Positions 54,168 to 63,847 are shown, counted from the first letter of the stretch. The stretch: DNA of 64,000 nt from Verrucomicrobiaceae bacterium (GCA_947466075.1 CANIBP010000002.1:233580-297579), one strand, 5' to 3'. The notes: a model not told the origin generated them from the sequence alone. Translations and numbers: made by a program.

Positions 54168-55700
54168 ATGAGAACACTCATACATCTCACGCTGCTGGCG
54201 CTATTCGGCAGCTCGCTCATCGCCGCTGAAACCAAGGCGGCCAAGCCCAACATCGTCCTCATCCTCGCAGATGACCTCGGCTATGGAGACGTGGGTTGCT
54301 ACGGCGCGACGAAGGTGAGGACGCTGAACATCGATCGTCTCGCCAGCGAAGGACGGCGCTTCACGGATGCGCATTCGGCTTCGGCGGTTTGCACGCCTTC
54401 ACGATACGCGCTGCTGACGGGCGAGTATCCGTTTCGGAAAAACCTGTGGGGGCCGGTGATGAATGACAGCCCGCTGGTGCTGGATGCAACGAAGCCAACT
54501 GTCGCGAGCATGTTGAAGGCGCAGGGTTATGCCACGGCATGTTTTGGCAAATGGCATCTCGGTTTCGGCAACAAGCCGAAGCCGGATTGGAACTCGGATT
54601 TGAAACCAGGACCACTGGAGTGCGGATTCGATCACTACTTTGGCATCCCGGTCGTGAGCAGTCATCCGCCGTTCGTGTGGGTGGAGGATCATCGCGTTGT
54701 CGGGCTCGATCCTGCGGACCCACTGAAATATGGCGGCAAGGAGGAGACGCAGAGCTTTCCTGAAAAGATGCTCAAGCCCGCCATGTCCGGCGCGAAGGCG
54801 GCACATGCGCTCTATCGCGATGAAGAACTCGGCACAGCACTCACCGAGAAAGCCACGGCATGGATGCGCACGAAAAAGGATGAACCGTTCTTCCTCTACT
54901 TCGCCACGCCGCACATTCATCACCCGTTCACACCAGTGGCGAAGTTCAAAGGCAGCAGCCAGGCCGGACGCTATGGCGACTTCATCCAGGAGTTCGACTG
55001 GATGGTCGGCGAGGTGATGCGAACGCTCGATGAACTCAAACTGCGCGACAACACGCTCATCATTCTCAGCAGCGACAACGGCGGCATGTTGAATCAAGGC
55101 GGACAGGAAGCCTGGAAGGCCGGGCATCGGCTCAATGGCGACCTTCTCGGCTTCAAGTTCGACTCATGGGAAGGCGGTCATCGCGTGCCCTTCATCGCCC
55201 GCTGGCCCGGCAAAATCGAAGCGGGTTCCGTGTCCAACAAACTCATCTGCCAGATCGATTTTCTCTCGACCTTCGCCGCGCTCACAGGTTCTAAGGCCAC
55301 GGCACCAGACAGCGTGAATGTGCTGCCCGCCTTGATCGGCACGCCCGACAAACCATTGCGCGATCACCTCGTCATCGCGCCGAGCAACAAGAAAAACCTC
55401 GCGCTACGCGAAGGAAGCTGGCTCTACATCGGCGCTCAGGGCGGTGGTGGCTTCAATGGCAACAAACCCGGCGATCACGCTCTCGGTGGCCCCGGCGCTC
55501 TCAAGTTCACTGGTGAAGTTAACAGCGACATCGCCGACGGCAAAATCAAACCAGACGCGCCTGACTCCCAGCTCTACGACCTAACCACTGACCCTGCGCA
55601 ATCGCGCAACATCGTGCGCACTCACACCGACATCGCCGCTCGTTTGAAAGCGCGGCTTGCACAAATCCAATCCCAACCTAGCTCCGTCACTGCACCATGA
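54168..55700 (+). CDS. Exported type I sulfatase
   Basis: 510 residues. Signal peptide LIHLTLLALFGSSLIAAE. Formylglycine motif CTPSR (Cys75) in SASAVCTPSRYALLTGEYPF; ACFGKWHLGFG; ATPHIHHPF; ILSSDNGGMLNQGGQEAWK. The arrangement is like arylsulfatase A-type enzymes of marine and freshwater polysaccharide degraders. It overlaps the next sulfatase by four bases (ATGA), so the two are translationally coupled. Confidence 0.95.
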   Translation: MRTLIHLTLLALFGSSLIAAETKAAKPNIVLILADDLGYGDVGCYGATKVRTLNIDRLASEGRRFTDAHSASAVCTPSRYALLTGEYPFRKNLWGPVMNDSPLVLDATKPTVASMLKAQGYATACFGKWHLGFGNKPKPDWNSDLKPGPLECGFDHYFGIPVVSSHPPFVWVEDHRVVGLDPADPLKYGGKEETQSFPEKMLKPAMSGAKAAHALYRDEELGTALTEKATAWMRTKKDEPFFLYFATPHIHHPFTPVAKFKGSSQAGRYGDFIQEFDWMVGEVMRTLDELKLRDNTLIILSSDNGGMLNQGGQEAWKAGHRLNGDLLGFKFDSWEGGHRVPFIARWPGKIEAGSVSNKLICQIDFLSTFAALTGSKATAPDSVNVLPALIGTPDKPLRDHLVIAPSNKKNLALREGSWLYIGAQGGGGFNGNKPGDHALGGPGALKFTGEVNSDIADGKIKPDAPDSQLYDLTTDPAQSRNIVRTHTDIAARLKARLAQIQSQPSSVTAP

Positions 55701-57331
55701 AACTAACCATCACACGCTTCGCTGCTGTCCTCCTCTCGGCAATCGTCATGCCGCATTCATCATTCAGCGCTGAAGGCGCGAAGCCCAACATCCTCGTCAT
55801 CCTCGCCGACGACCTCGGCTTCGGCGATGTGCAGTGCAACAACCCCGAGCGTGGCAAGATCCACACGCCGAACATCGACAAGCTCGCGTCGCAAGGTATG
55901 CGCTTCACCGATGGGCATTCGTCTTCGGGTGTGTGCTCGCCCTCACGCTACACGTTGCTCACGGGGCGCTATCATTGGAGGACGAAACTGCAGAACGGTA
56001 TCGTCGGCGTGTTTGGCGATCCGTTGATCGCGCCGGATCGTATGACGATCGGCACACTGGCGAAGCAGCAGGGGTATCGCACGGCTTGTATTGGCAAATG
56101 GCACCTCGGCTGGGATTGGCCGATCACGAAGGAGCAGCGTCCCTTGCTCACGCCTTCCAAACAGCCCGCCGATGAGGCGAGCAAGCTCGATAAGAAAGCC
56201 GCTGCTGCTGGAGCCATCGCCACCGAGCAGCAGATCGCCGCGTGGCACGACATCTTCTCCAAGCCCATTCCGGGCGGGCCGAGCACGCGCGGCTTTGATC
56301 TCTACTTCGGCACCGACATTCCGAACTGGCCGCCGTTTTGCTTCATCGAAAATGATCGCACACTCGGCATCCCCACCGAGTTCCTGCCGCGTGAATACAT
56401 GGTCAAAAATCAGGCCAGTAACCAGGGTCCAGCACTCAAAGATTGGAAGCTCGAAGGCATCCTGCCAGCCCTCGGTGATCGCACGATTAAGTTCATCGAC
56501 GAGTCCGTGGCGAAGAAGGAGCCCTTTCTCGTTTACATGCCCATCACCTCCCCACACACGCCTCTGGCCGTGAATCCAGAATGGAAGGACAAGAGCCATC
56601 TCAATCTCTTCGCTGACTTTGTGATGGAGACGGATGCCGTCGTGGGTCGTGTGCTCGATGCGCTGGAGAAAAGCGGCGCGGCGGACAACACCATCGTTGT
56701 CTTCTCTGCCGACAACGGCTGCGCGCCTTACATCGGCGTGGAGGATCTCGAAAAGATGGGACACTATCCGAGCGGCCCGTTGCGTGGTTATAAAGCAGAC
56801 GCTTGGGAAGGCGGACATCGCGTGCCATTCATCGTCAAATGGCCCGGCAAGGTCAAGGCAGGCAGTGTGTGCAACCAGCTCGTATATCAAGCCGACCTCA
56901 TGCGCACTTTTGCCGATGTCTTCAGTGTGAAACTCCCCGACACCGCTGGTGAGGACAGCTTCAGCCTCATGCCCTTGCTCAAAGGCGAAGACAAACCCAT
57001 CCGCGAAAACGCCGTCAGCGCCTCCATTGGCGGCACACCGGCATTGCGCAGCGGCACTTGGAAATACATCCCCGCGACCGGTTCCGGCGGCTGGGGCAAA
57101 GGCGGCGATCAATCACAGCCTATCCAACTCTATAATCTCGCCGACGACCTCGGCGAAACAAAGAACCTCGCCGCCGCGATGCCAGAGAAAGTGACCGAAA
57201 TGAAAGCACTACTCGAAAAGCTCATCACCGACGGCCGCAGCACCACTGGCGCATTGCAGAAGAACGATGTCGAAGTCATTCGCTATCCCCGTGCAGATGC
57301 AGCCAAACGTAAGACCAAAGCCATGAAGTAG
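55697..57331 (+). CDS. Exported type I sulfatase
   Basis: 544 residues. Signal region TITRFAAVLLSAIVMPHSSF. Formylglycine motif CSPSR (Cys80) in SSSGVCSPSRYTLLTGRYHW; ACIGKWHLGWDWPIT; SPHTPLAVNPEW; FSADNGCAPYIGVEDLEKMG. The insert between GKWHLG and the second histidine is longer than in its neighbours. It ends with a basic tail (AAKRKTKAMK). Eight bases separate it from the DUF5060 gene. Confidence 0.95.
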   Translation: MKLTITRFAAVLLSAIVMPHSSFSAEGAKPNILVILADDLGFGDVQCNNPERGKIHTPNIDKLASQGMRFTDGHSSSGVCSPSRYTLLTGRYHWRTKLQNGIVGVFGDPLIAPDRMTIGTLAKQQGYRTACIGKWHLGWDWPITKEQRPLLTPSKQPADEASKLDKKAAAAGAIATEQQIAAWHDIFSKPIPGGPSTRGFDLYFGTDIPNWPPFCFIENDRTLGIPTEFLPREYMVKNQASNQGPALKDWKLEGILPALGDRTIKFIDESVAKKEPFLVYMPITSPHTPLAVNPEWKDKSHLNLFADFVMETDAVVGRVLDALEKSGAADNTIVVFSADNGCAPYIGVEDLEKMGHYPSGPLRGYKADAWEGGHRVPFIVKWPGKVKAGSVCNQLVYQADLMRTFADVFSVKLPDTAGEDSFSLMPLLKGEDKPIRENAVSASIGGTPALRSGTWKYIPATGSGGWGKGGDQSQPIQLYNLADDLGETKNLAAAMPEKVTEMKALLEKLITDGRSTTGALQKNDVEVIRYPRADAAKRKTKAMK

Positions 57332-57339
57332 TACCATCC

Positions 57340-59220
57340 ATGAAACACGCCCTCACTCTCCTTCTGTCATTCGCCCTCCTCTCTGCCGCTATGGCCGAGC
57401 CCAATGGCAACGCCCAAGTCACGCTCACCGGTGAACTCAAGCAGTGGCACAAGGTCACGCTCACGCTCGATGGCCCCTTTGCGAACGAGAAGGACAACAA
57501 GCCCAATCCATTCACCGACCTCGCGTTCAACGTCACCTTCACGCACGAAAGCGGTTCACCCAAATACACGGTTCCAGGCTACTTCGCTGCCGATGGTCAT
57601 GCAGGCAACAGCAGTGCTGACTCTGGCACGAAATGGCTCGCGCATCTTTCTCCCGATAAAACAGGGACATGGAACTACACCGTGAGTTTCACCCAAGGCA
57701 AACACGCCGCCCTTGATGGTGGCGGCGAGGCTTTGAAGCCGTTCGATGGCATCAAAGGATCGTTCAATGTCGAGGCCAGCGACAAAGCAGGTCGCGATTT
57801 CCGCAGCAAGGGTCGCCTGCAATACGTCGGCAAGCATCACCTTCAGTTCGCAGGCTCGAAGGAGTATTTTCTCAAAGCTGGTCCCGACGCGCCTGAGACG
57901 CTGCTTGGCTATTCCGACTTCGACAACACCATCGCTGGCAAGCCGGACAAAGTGCCACTGAAGACTTGGAAACCACATGTGCAGGATTGGAAAGCGGGCG
58001 ATCCGACTTGGAAGGATGGCAAAGGCAAAGGATTGATCGGCTCGCTAAACTATCTCGCTGGGAAAGGCGTGAATGCCTTCTCCTTCCTAACTTACAACGC
58101 CGCTGGTGATGGAGACGACGTCTGGCCCTTCATCGACCACGACGACAAACTGCACTATGACTGCTCCAAGCTCGAGCAATGGGGCATCGTCTTTGATCAC
58201 GCCACGGCGCTCGGTCTTTATCTGCACTTCAAACTCCAGGAGAACGAATCCGACGACGAACGCCTCGGCATGGGTCGCAAGCCCGGCAAACTCTCCGAAG
58301 CTCTCGATGGCGGAAAGCTTGGACCTGAGCGCAAACTTTACTGCCGTGAACTCATCGCCCGTTTCGGTCATGCGCTGGCTTTGAACTGGAACATCGGCGA
58401 AGAGAACACACAGAGCACTGAGGAGGTCCGCGACATGGTGAAGTATCTGCACGACACCGATCCCTACCAGCATCACATCGTGCTCCACACTTTCCCACCG
58501 GAGCAAGAGAAGGTCTATCGCCCGCTCCTCGGCGACAAGTCACTGCTCACGGGCGTCTCGCTACAAACGAGCTGGAAAGCGTCTCATCAGCGCACGTTGC
58601 AATGGCGCAAAGAATCTGCCGCAGCAGGTCGCCCATGGGTCGTGGCGCATGATGAGCAAAACTCCGCCAGCCTCGGTGTCCCGCCGGATCCCGGTTACAA
58701 AGGCCACAGCGGTATCGCAGAAGAAAAGGAAACCAAAGGCCCCAAAGGCGAAGGCTACACCGCCTCAAAGGCCTACACGATGCACGATATCCGCAAGCTC
58801 TGCCTCTGGGGCAATCTCATGGCCGGTGGTGCTGGTGTGGAATACTATTTTGGCTACAAGCTGCCGGAAAACGACCTCATCTGTGAGGACTTCCGTAGCC
58901 GCGACAAATCATGGGACTACTGCCGCATCGCTTTGAACTTCTTCCGCGATGAAAAGATTCCCTTCGCCGAGATGAAGAACGCTGACGCACTCATCGGCAA
59001 CGATAAGAACGATAACTCGAAGTTCTGCTTCGCCAAAGCAGGTGAGCTTTATCTCGTCTTTCTTCCCAACGGCGGCAGCACCAAGCTAGACATCGAAGGC
59101 AAATACACCCTGCAATGGTTCAACCCACGGGATGGCAGCAAAGGCGAAACATCATCCTTCAACGAAATTCTCACCGCCCCTGACGCCAACGATTGGCTAG
59201 CCGTCGTCCGCCCCAACTGA
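57340..59220 (+). CDS. Exported DUF5060 / glycoside-hydrolase-like protein
   Basis: 626 residues with signal peptide LTLLLSFALLSAAMA. Residues 25-140 are the beta-sandwich DUF5060 (HKVTLTLDGPFANEKDNKPN; VTFTHESG); this is followed by a TIM-barrel-like region (GLIGSLNYLAGKGVNAFSFL; ALNWNIGEENTQSTEEVRDM, where the Glu pair could be catalytic; WVVAHDEQNSASLG) and a C-terminal beta domain (KAGELYLVFLPNGGSTKLDI) like the collagen-binding DUF of such proteins. Likely a polysaccharide hydrolase of unknown specificity that acts with the sulfatases. Confidence 0.85.
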   Translation: MKHALTLLLSFALLSAAMAEPNGNAQVTLTGELKQWHKVTLTLDGPFANEKDNKPNPFTDLAFNVTFTHESGSPKYTVPGYFAADGHAGNSSADSGTKWLAHLSPDKTGTWNYTVSFTQGKHAALDGGGEALKPFDGIKGSFNVEASDKAGRDFRSKGRLQYVGKHHLQFAGSKEYFLKAGPDAPETLLGYSDFDNTIAGKPDKVPLKTWKPHVQDWKAGDPTWKDGKGKGLIGSLNYLAGKGVNAFSFLTYNAAGDGDDVWPFIDHDDKLHYDCSKLEQWGIVFDHATALGLYLHFKLQENESDDERLGMGRKPGKLSEALDGGKLGPERKLYCRELIARFGHALALNWNIGEENTQSTEEVRDMVKYLHDTDPYQHHIVLHTFPPEQEKVYRPLLGDKSLLTGVSLQTSWKASHQRTLQWRKESAAAGRPWVVAHDEQNSASLGVPPDPGYKGHSGIAEEKETKGPKGEGYTASKAYTMHDIRKLCLWGNLMAGGAGVEYYFGYKLPENDLICEDFRSRDKSWDYCRIALNFFRDEKIPFAEMKNADALIGNDKNDNSKFCFAKAGELYLVFLPNGGSTKLDIEGKYTLQWFNPRDGSKGETSSFNEILTAPDANDWLAVVRPN

Positions 59221-59299
59221 AGTCTGTTCTTTGCCGTCAGAAACCTCTTCCTTCATCATTTGCAAACCAACCTAAGCCTAACATCAACCCGTTGACGCC

Positions 59300-60232
59300 A
59301 TGAACACTTCCAACCCAACCACCTCCTGCAACGACGACTGGTCAAAGAATGTCCTCTTCTTTGAATACGGCAGCGCGGCCAATCCGCGGATGCCGAAGAT
59401 CGGCATCGATGTCTTTCCGCCTGCCATGCATCAGATCGCCGAGACGAAGATCATCCCGCTGCAATTAGCGCATAAGCTGGAAACAAGCTATCCAGCCACA
59501 GGCCCGAACCTGCTGGCAAACTTCATTCACATCGCGGCAGGAGATGCGCTGTCCACCAGCACTCACGCGAGCAGTCAGGTGTTTTATGTCATTCGCGGCG
59601 CTGGATTCAGCATGATAGATGGCAGCAGGCTCGATTGGAAAACAGGCGACTTTTTTGCCATCCCATTCACCGGCGAAATCCAGCACCAGGCAAGCGAGGA
59701 CACCGCTTTTTACTGGGTCAATGATCAGCCGCTGCTGGACTTCCTCGGCGTCCAGCCGAACAAACAACGCTTTCGTCCACTCTACTTCTCGCATGAACAA
59801 CTCACCTCCGAGTTGGAGAAAGTCCGCCGAGCCAATGAGGGCAAGGACAAGAACCGCAACGGCATCTTGCTCGCCAATACTGATTGCCCGCAGACCAAGA
59901 CGCTGACGCACTCCATGTGGTCCTTGTATAACCTGCTGCCAGCGAAGACCCGACAGAAGGCCCATCGGCATAACTCCATCGCCATGGACTTCGCCGTGAA
60001 AGCAACCGAGGGAGTCTATACCAACATCGGCCCTGACCTTGATAGCGATGGCAACATCATCAATCCGATCCGTGCCAACTGGGTAGCTGGCGGAGCCTTC
60101 GTCACCCCACCCGGCTGGTGGCACTCCCACCACAACGACAGCGATGAAGACGCCATCGTCCTACCCGTCCAAGATGCCGGCCTGCAAACCTACATGCAGA
60201 CCCTCGATATCCAATTCGCCCGCGGATATTGA
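59300..60232 (+). CDS. Bicupin protein, gentisate-dioxygenase-like
   Basis: 310 residues, no signal peptide, so cytoplasmic. Two cupin domains: the first with THASSQVFYVIRGAGFSMID and FAIPFTGEIQHQA, the second with KTRQKAHRHNSIAMDFAVKA and FVTPPGWWHSHHNDSDEDAI, whose His residues are typical metal ligands. Relatives include gentisate 1,2-dioxygenase and sugar-modifying cupins. It is unusual as the only clearly cytoplasmic enzyme among secreted ones; a sugar or aromatic ring oxidation downstream of polymer breakdown is inferred. Confidence 0.8.
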   Translation: MNTSNPTTSCNDDWSKNVLFFEYGSAANPRMPKIGIDVFPPAMHQIAETKIIPLQLAHKLETSYPATGPNLLANFIHIAAGDALSTSTHASSQVFYVIRGAGFSMIDGSRLDWKTGDFFAIPFTGEIQHQASEDTAFYWVNDQPLLDFLGVQPNKQRFRPLYFSHEQLTSELEKVRRANEGKDKNRNGILLANTDCPQTKTLTHSMWSLYNLLPAKTRQKAHRHNSIAMDFAVKATEGVYTNIGPDLDSDGNIINPIRANWVAGGAFVTPPGWWHSHHNDSDEDAIVLPVQDAGLQTYMQTLDIQFARGY

Positions 60233-60275
60233 AAAATGAAAGCGCGTTCGTTGCTCACTGCTCAATAGCACAACA

Positions 60276-62150
60276 ATGACACGACTCTTCACGATCCTTT
60301 GCCTTGCTCTCCAAATTGCTTTCTCTCACGCTGGCGACTTGATGGTCTATCCGCCTGTTCCGGGCCTTGATCCTTCAGCGCATTATCAGGTCCGCATCCG
60401 CAGCACCGACAAGGGCGCGAAATGGCAGAGCGCCTTTGCTTGGCAGACGGAGTGCAAGAAAGAAGAGGCCTACTTCGACACACTTGAGGGTTGGACTCAC
60501 GCCTATGTTAACTTTGAAACCTCCGGCCCTGTCGAGATCGAGATCTCACGCATCAACGGCCAGCCGATTCGCAGTGCGGCTGTGCATCCCGAGCGAAAAG
60601 CATCCGACTGCTCAGTGAAAGATGGCAAGGCGCTCGTGAGACTGGACAAGCCCTGCCTCGTCGCCGTGGACATCGATGGCCAGATGGATGGTCAGGACAC
60701 GGGCAAAGGCTACAAAGGTCCGCCGCTCCACACCATCTCGCTCTTTGCCAATCCACCGCTCGCAGGCAAGCCCAGCGTGGATGGCCCTGGTGTGCGCACC
60801 GTGAAACCCGGCGAGACACCACCTTCGGATGGCGACTGGCGCACACTCTACTTACTACCTGGCGTGCATGATATCGGCGCGGGTTTTCGAGTGGACGCCA
60901 ACCGCCAGTATTACATCCCTGGCGATGCCATGGTCTATGGCTCGTTCTGCCATCCCGAATGGGAGGACGGTCATGACATCCGCATCTTCGGCCACGGCAC
61001 CCTATCAGGCGCACGGCTAAAGCATGCGGACGCCTTTAAGAAGCTCTTTTCAGGAAACAAGAAGATGAGTCGCAAACCCATCGAGATCTTAGGGGCTCAC
61101 GACACGCAGGTCGAAGGCCTGACCATCGCCGACTCCGCTTCGCATTCAGTGATGCTGATTCATCCATACAAGGAAGGGCATCCGAATGAGGTGAAGTGGA
61201 CCAAGATCTTCACCTGGCGCGCCAATGGCGACGGCATCAATCCCTTCGGCAACACGCTCATTGAGGACTGCTTCATCCGCACGCAGGACGACTCGCTCTA
61301 CGTGAACGGCCTCGGCATCCGCCGCTGCGTGCTGTGGAATGATGCCAACGGTTCCTCCTTCGTCCTCAGCGCACTCCCCGAACACAAGCTTATCGTCGAG
61401 GACTGCGATGTCATTTACTCCCGCGCCAAGTGGCATCACTGGAGTGGCGGACGCGTCTTTAACATGCGTGGCGAAGGTGAGAGCCCAGCAGGCACCGGCG
61501 TGATCTTCCGCAACATCCGCATCTCCGACCCGCGCCCCACGCTCCAGCAGTTCTTCATCTGCATGACCGTGCCAGATCCGTATGGCGATGGCAAACGCGG
61601 TGCAGGTGACCTCTCCGGCATCCTCTTCCAAAACATCTCGATCGCTGCGACCAGTGTTATTGGTGAGCCACAACTGCTGTGGGGCCAATCCACCGAGCGC
61701 AGCCTCGTCATCCTCGACGAGATCGGCCGCGGTACCAGCACCTTCGACGGCCTCAGCATCGCCTGGAGCGTCGCCGAGCACCTGCACGACCACATCGGTG
61801 CCCGCTGCCTCTTCGCCACGCACTACCACGAGATCACCGCCCTCGCGCAAAGCCGCAGCGCCGTGAAGAACTACAACGTCGCCGTGAAGGAGTGGAACCA
61901 GCAGATCATCTTCCTCCGCAAGATCCTCCCCGGCTGCGCCGAAAAAAGCTACGGTATCCAGGTCGCCCGCCTCGCCGGCCTCCCCGAAAACGTCATCGCC
62001 CGAGCCAAAGAAGTCCTCCAACAACTCGAATCCGGCCACCAGCCCGCGGAGAGCGTTAAAGAAGTGCCCGTGGCGACCAGCGTGCCTGCGAAGACCAGGA
62101 AGAAAGCCATCAGCGATGCGGAAGCGGGGCAGATGAGTTTGTTTGGGTGA
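60276..62150 (+). CDS. Secreted beta-helix glycosidase joined in frame to the C-terminus of MutS
   Basis: 624 residues. Residues 1-470 are an exported right-handed beta-helix enzyme: signal peptide [55 protein letters not shown] (QDD as in GH28/GH49-like active sites), and [18 protein letters not shown]. From about residue 472 the sequence switches abruptly to Mut[21 protein letters not shown] (Walker B and signature), [36 protein letters not shown], and the usual MutS end MSLFG. The MutS Walker A and all earlier domains are absent, and a secreted ATPase fragment makes no sense, so this is either a genomic deletion-fusion or an assembly chimera at about 61683-61692. Confidence 0.85.
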   Translation: MTRLFTILCLALQIAFSHAGDLMVYPPVPGLDPSAHYQVRIRSTDKGAKWQSAFAWQTECKKEEAYFDTLEGWTHAYVNFETSGPVEIEISRINGQPIRSAAVHPERKASDCSVKDGKALVRLDKPCLVAVDIDGQMDGQDTGKGYKGPPLHTISLFANPPLAGKPSVDGPGVRTVKPGETPPSDGDWRTLYLLPGVHDIGAGFRVDANRQYYIPGDAMVYGSFCHPEWEDGHDIRIFGHGTLSGARLKHADAFKKLFSGNKKMSRKPIEILGAHDTQVEGLTIADSASHSVMLIHPYKEGHPNEVKWTKIFTWRANGDGINPFGNTLIEDCFIRTQDDSLYVNGLGIRRCVLWNDANGSSFVLSALPEHKLIVEDCDVIYSRAKWHHWSGGRVFNMRGEGESPAGTGVIFRNIRISDPRPTLQQFFICMTVPDPYGDGKRGAGDLSGILFQNISIAATSVIGEPQLLWGQSTERSLVILDEIGRGTSTFDGLSIAWSVAEHLHDHIGARCLFATHYHEITALAQSRSAVKNYNVAVKEWNQQIIFLRKILPGCAEKSYGIQVARLAGLPENVIARAKEVLQQLESGHQPAESVKEVPVATSVPAKTRKKAISDAEAGQMSLFG

Positions 62151-62310
62151 AGGTTGTCATACCGCGTAGGGTTCTGAGTTTGCCGATTGCCGCTATCAAT
62201 AACCTTTCCAAATTTACCTCAAGCTGCGTTTCCACCAAATTGAGGAAATCCGATTCAGGCAAACAAGACTGATTTGTCGAACAGCCGCACAACGCTGTAA
62301 TTGCCATCCA
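62151..62310. other. Intergenic region downstream of the MutS tail
   Basis: 160 bases with no clear gene. A weak inverted repeat CCTCAA/TTGAGG is visible around 62218-62247. A minus-strand frame of 65 codons (62110-62307) overlaps the MutS tail and has no strong support. Base composition drops here compared with the left side. Confidence 0.4.
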
Positions 62311-63606
62311 CTAGCTGCGAGCGTCTTCGACGTCTATCATGCTTGCGTTCAAGCGTGAGTTAAGCGACTGACTTATTGTCACGATTTGCTCCACTTCCTG
62401 TTGTTCAAAGAAATCCAAAAAGGAGCGTGCCCCTTTGCTAGCATTGCAGCTGCGGCAGAGCGGGATACAATTGTTCACAAACGATCCTGTTTTCAATTTC
62501 ATGGCAAAATTGCCGCCCTCCATTTTGGGGAACCAAAAGTGATCAAGCTCGAGCTGTTGAATGCCTTCCTTGCATTTACAACACCTATTGTTGAATGCGG
62601 CCGCCAACGTAAATTGAAACGCTTGCCTATAGACTCGATCGACCTTTGAATCCCGACTAAAATCGGGTCCCACGATTTCATAGGAATCTGGTCGAATATC
62701 CAAATTATGATCGAGTGCTTCTTTAAAGAATTCTTCAAGCGTCATTCTTCGAAGATGCCTTTCAAGGCTCGCTTGGGTTAACGCCAAGCTAGAATGTAGG
62801 CTGGCTTCAAACGATTTGTGCTTTAAGGCGTCTCGCTCTTGAGAATAAGTCGAACGGATAGATTTAAACTTCGGGAGGGAAACCATGTGATCCTTTGCGT
62901 AGCGGCGAATCTCCTCGTCTGCTGTTTGGAATTCATTCGAGATGTCATATTTTACTACCTCTCGAATTAAGCTGATCCCATCCGATGGACTTCTCTGGGA
63001 AACTACATCAGTCAGCAATGAGTAGTTCAATTCCATAGCCACGTAGATTATTCCAAGAACCATGCCCGCCTCTGAGATTCCAACCCTGCTCTCCAGCAGG
63101 TTTTTGAACGCATTGTAGGCTTCCCCTCCTTCATTCTTCCCTGCAATTAACGAGGAAATTAGCGCCGGTTCGCTGCCAATAAACTTCAGAATAACTCCGA
63201 GCACCTCACGATTGCAGAGAAATCTTGTTGGTGGTGTTGCGAGAAGCCGATCAGGCAGATTGTCCATTGCAGGTTGGAATCGAGAACGATAGCGATTCAA
63301 CAAGGCGGGAACGAATATGATCCTCGCAGCTTGAAACCACTCGTTTGTGTCCTTGATCCAGTCAAAGCCTGGGTTCCGTTCCTTTGTCAGCAACAGATAA
63401 ATTGATGTGAGAATTCTTTCGCGGCGCCAAGCCACGTAAAATGTGGCTCCAATGGCAACGACTGCTGCCCCGAAGATGGTTTCCAAGGACATCAAAAAGG
63501 GAAGGAAAAACGACATTACCGCAAGCAACGCTAGCAAACTCCAATAGATCACAAGGAACACACAACAGTAAAGTGTGGCAAGCGTGAGTTGTTTAAGCAC
63601 TTTCAT
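62311..63606 (-). CDS. Membrane-anchored HNH endonuclease-like protein
   Basis: 431 residues. Two hydrophobic segments at the N-terminus (about 8-35 and 42-60: LVIYWSLLALLAVMSFFLPF; IFGAAVVAIGATFYVAW) are followed by a long, mostly helical region and an HNH domain near residues 335-395: FNNRCCKCKEGIQQLELDHF, NNCIPLCRSCNASKGARSF. The Cys pairs (CCKC and CRSC) and LDH match zinc-ribbon HNH nucleases. The gene is lower in GC than the rest of the window, which suggests acquisition. A membrane-held nuclease could belong to a defence or DNA-processing function; there are no partner genes in view. Confidence 0.75.
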   Translation of the reverse strand: MKVLKQLTLATLYCCVFLVIYWSLLALLAVMSFFLPFLMSLETIFGAAVVAIGATFYVAWRRERILTSIYLLLTKERNPGFDWIKDTNEWFQAARIIFVPALLNRYRSRFQPAMDNLPDRLLATPPTRFLCNREVLGVILKFIGSEPALISSLIAGKNEGGEAYNAFKNLLESRVGISEAGMVLGIIYVAMELNYSLLTDVVSQRSPSDGISLIREVVKYDISNEFQTADEEIRRYAKDHMVSLPKFKSIRSTYSQERDALKHKSFEASLHSSLALTQASLERHLRRMTLEEFFKEALDHNLDIRPDSYEIVGPDFSRDSKVDRVYRQAFQFTLAAAFNNRCCKCKEGIQQLELDHFWFPKMEGGNFAMKLKTGSFVNNCIPLCRSCNASKGARSFLDFFEQQEVEQIVTISQSLNSRLNASMIDVEDARS

Positions 63607-63847
63607 ACATTTCGTCTCTCGCCCATTTTCGGAGGTCTGCGAAGACTTAAGTAGATGCCAGATGTGCTGTGCATTTCCACAAGTGAAAAAAGAGTGGGCA
63701 GGAAGATTTGTTGGGGGCTGTAATCTCTGGGAGGCGAAGAAGGTGAGGCGCTCGTAACCGTCTTGACCGAATGCAGCACCGGGGAAATGACATCAGGGGA
63801 AATGACGTCAGGCTGCAACTGTCTGACAAACGACAACCTGTGAAAAG
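63607..63847. other. Upstream region of the HNH gene, with small repeats
   Basis: About 240 bases with no convincing gene. It contains two tandem 15-base copies of GGGGAAATGACRTCA (63781-63810). A minus-strand frame of 92 codons exists here but has a repeat-derived, Ser/Pro-rich composition and is probably not real. Confidence 0.5.
63781..63810. repeat. Two tandem 15-base repeats
   Basis: Two adjacent copies, GGGGAAATGACATCA and GGGGAAATGACGTCA, differ at one base. ATGACRTCA is a near-palindrome. They could be a tandem protein-binding site or a duplication; nothing else in the window matches them. Confidence 0.7.

Noticed and set aside
55943..57112. Minus-strand frame of 389 codons opposite a sulfatase
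   Set aside because: Entirely antisense to a sulfatase with all active-site motifs; no signature of its own.
62110..62307. 65-codon minus-strand frame after the HNH gene
   Set aside because: It begins with a weakly lipoprotein-like segment but overlaps the MutS tail, has no ribosome site and no recognisable similarity; noted only as a possible coupled small gene.
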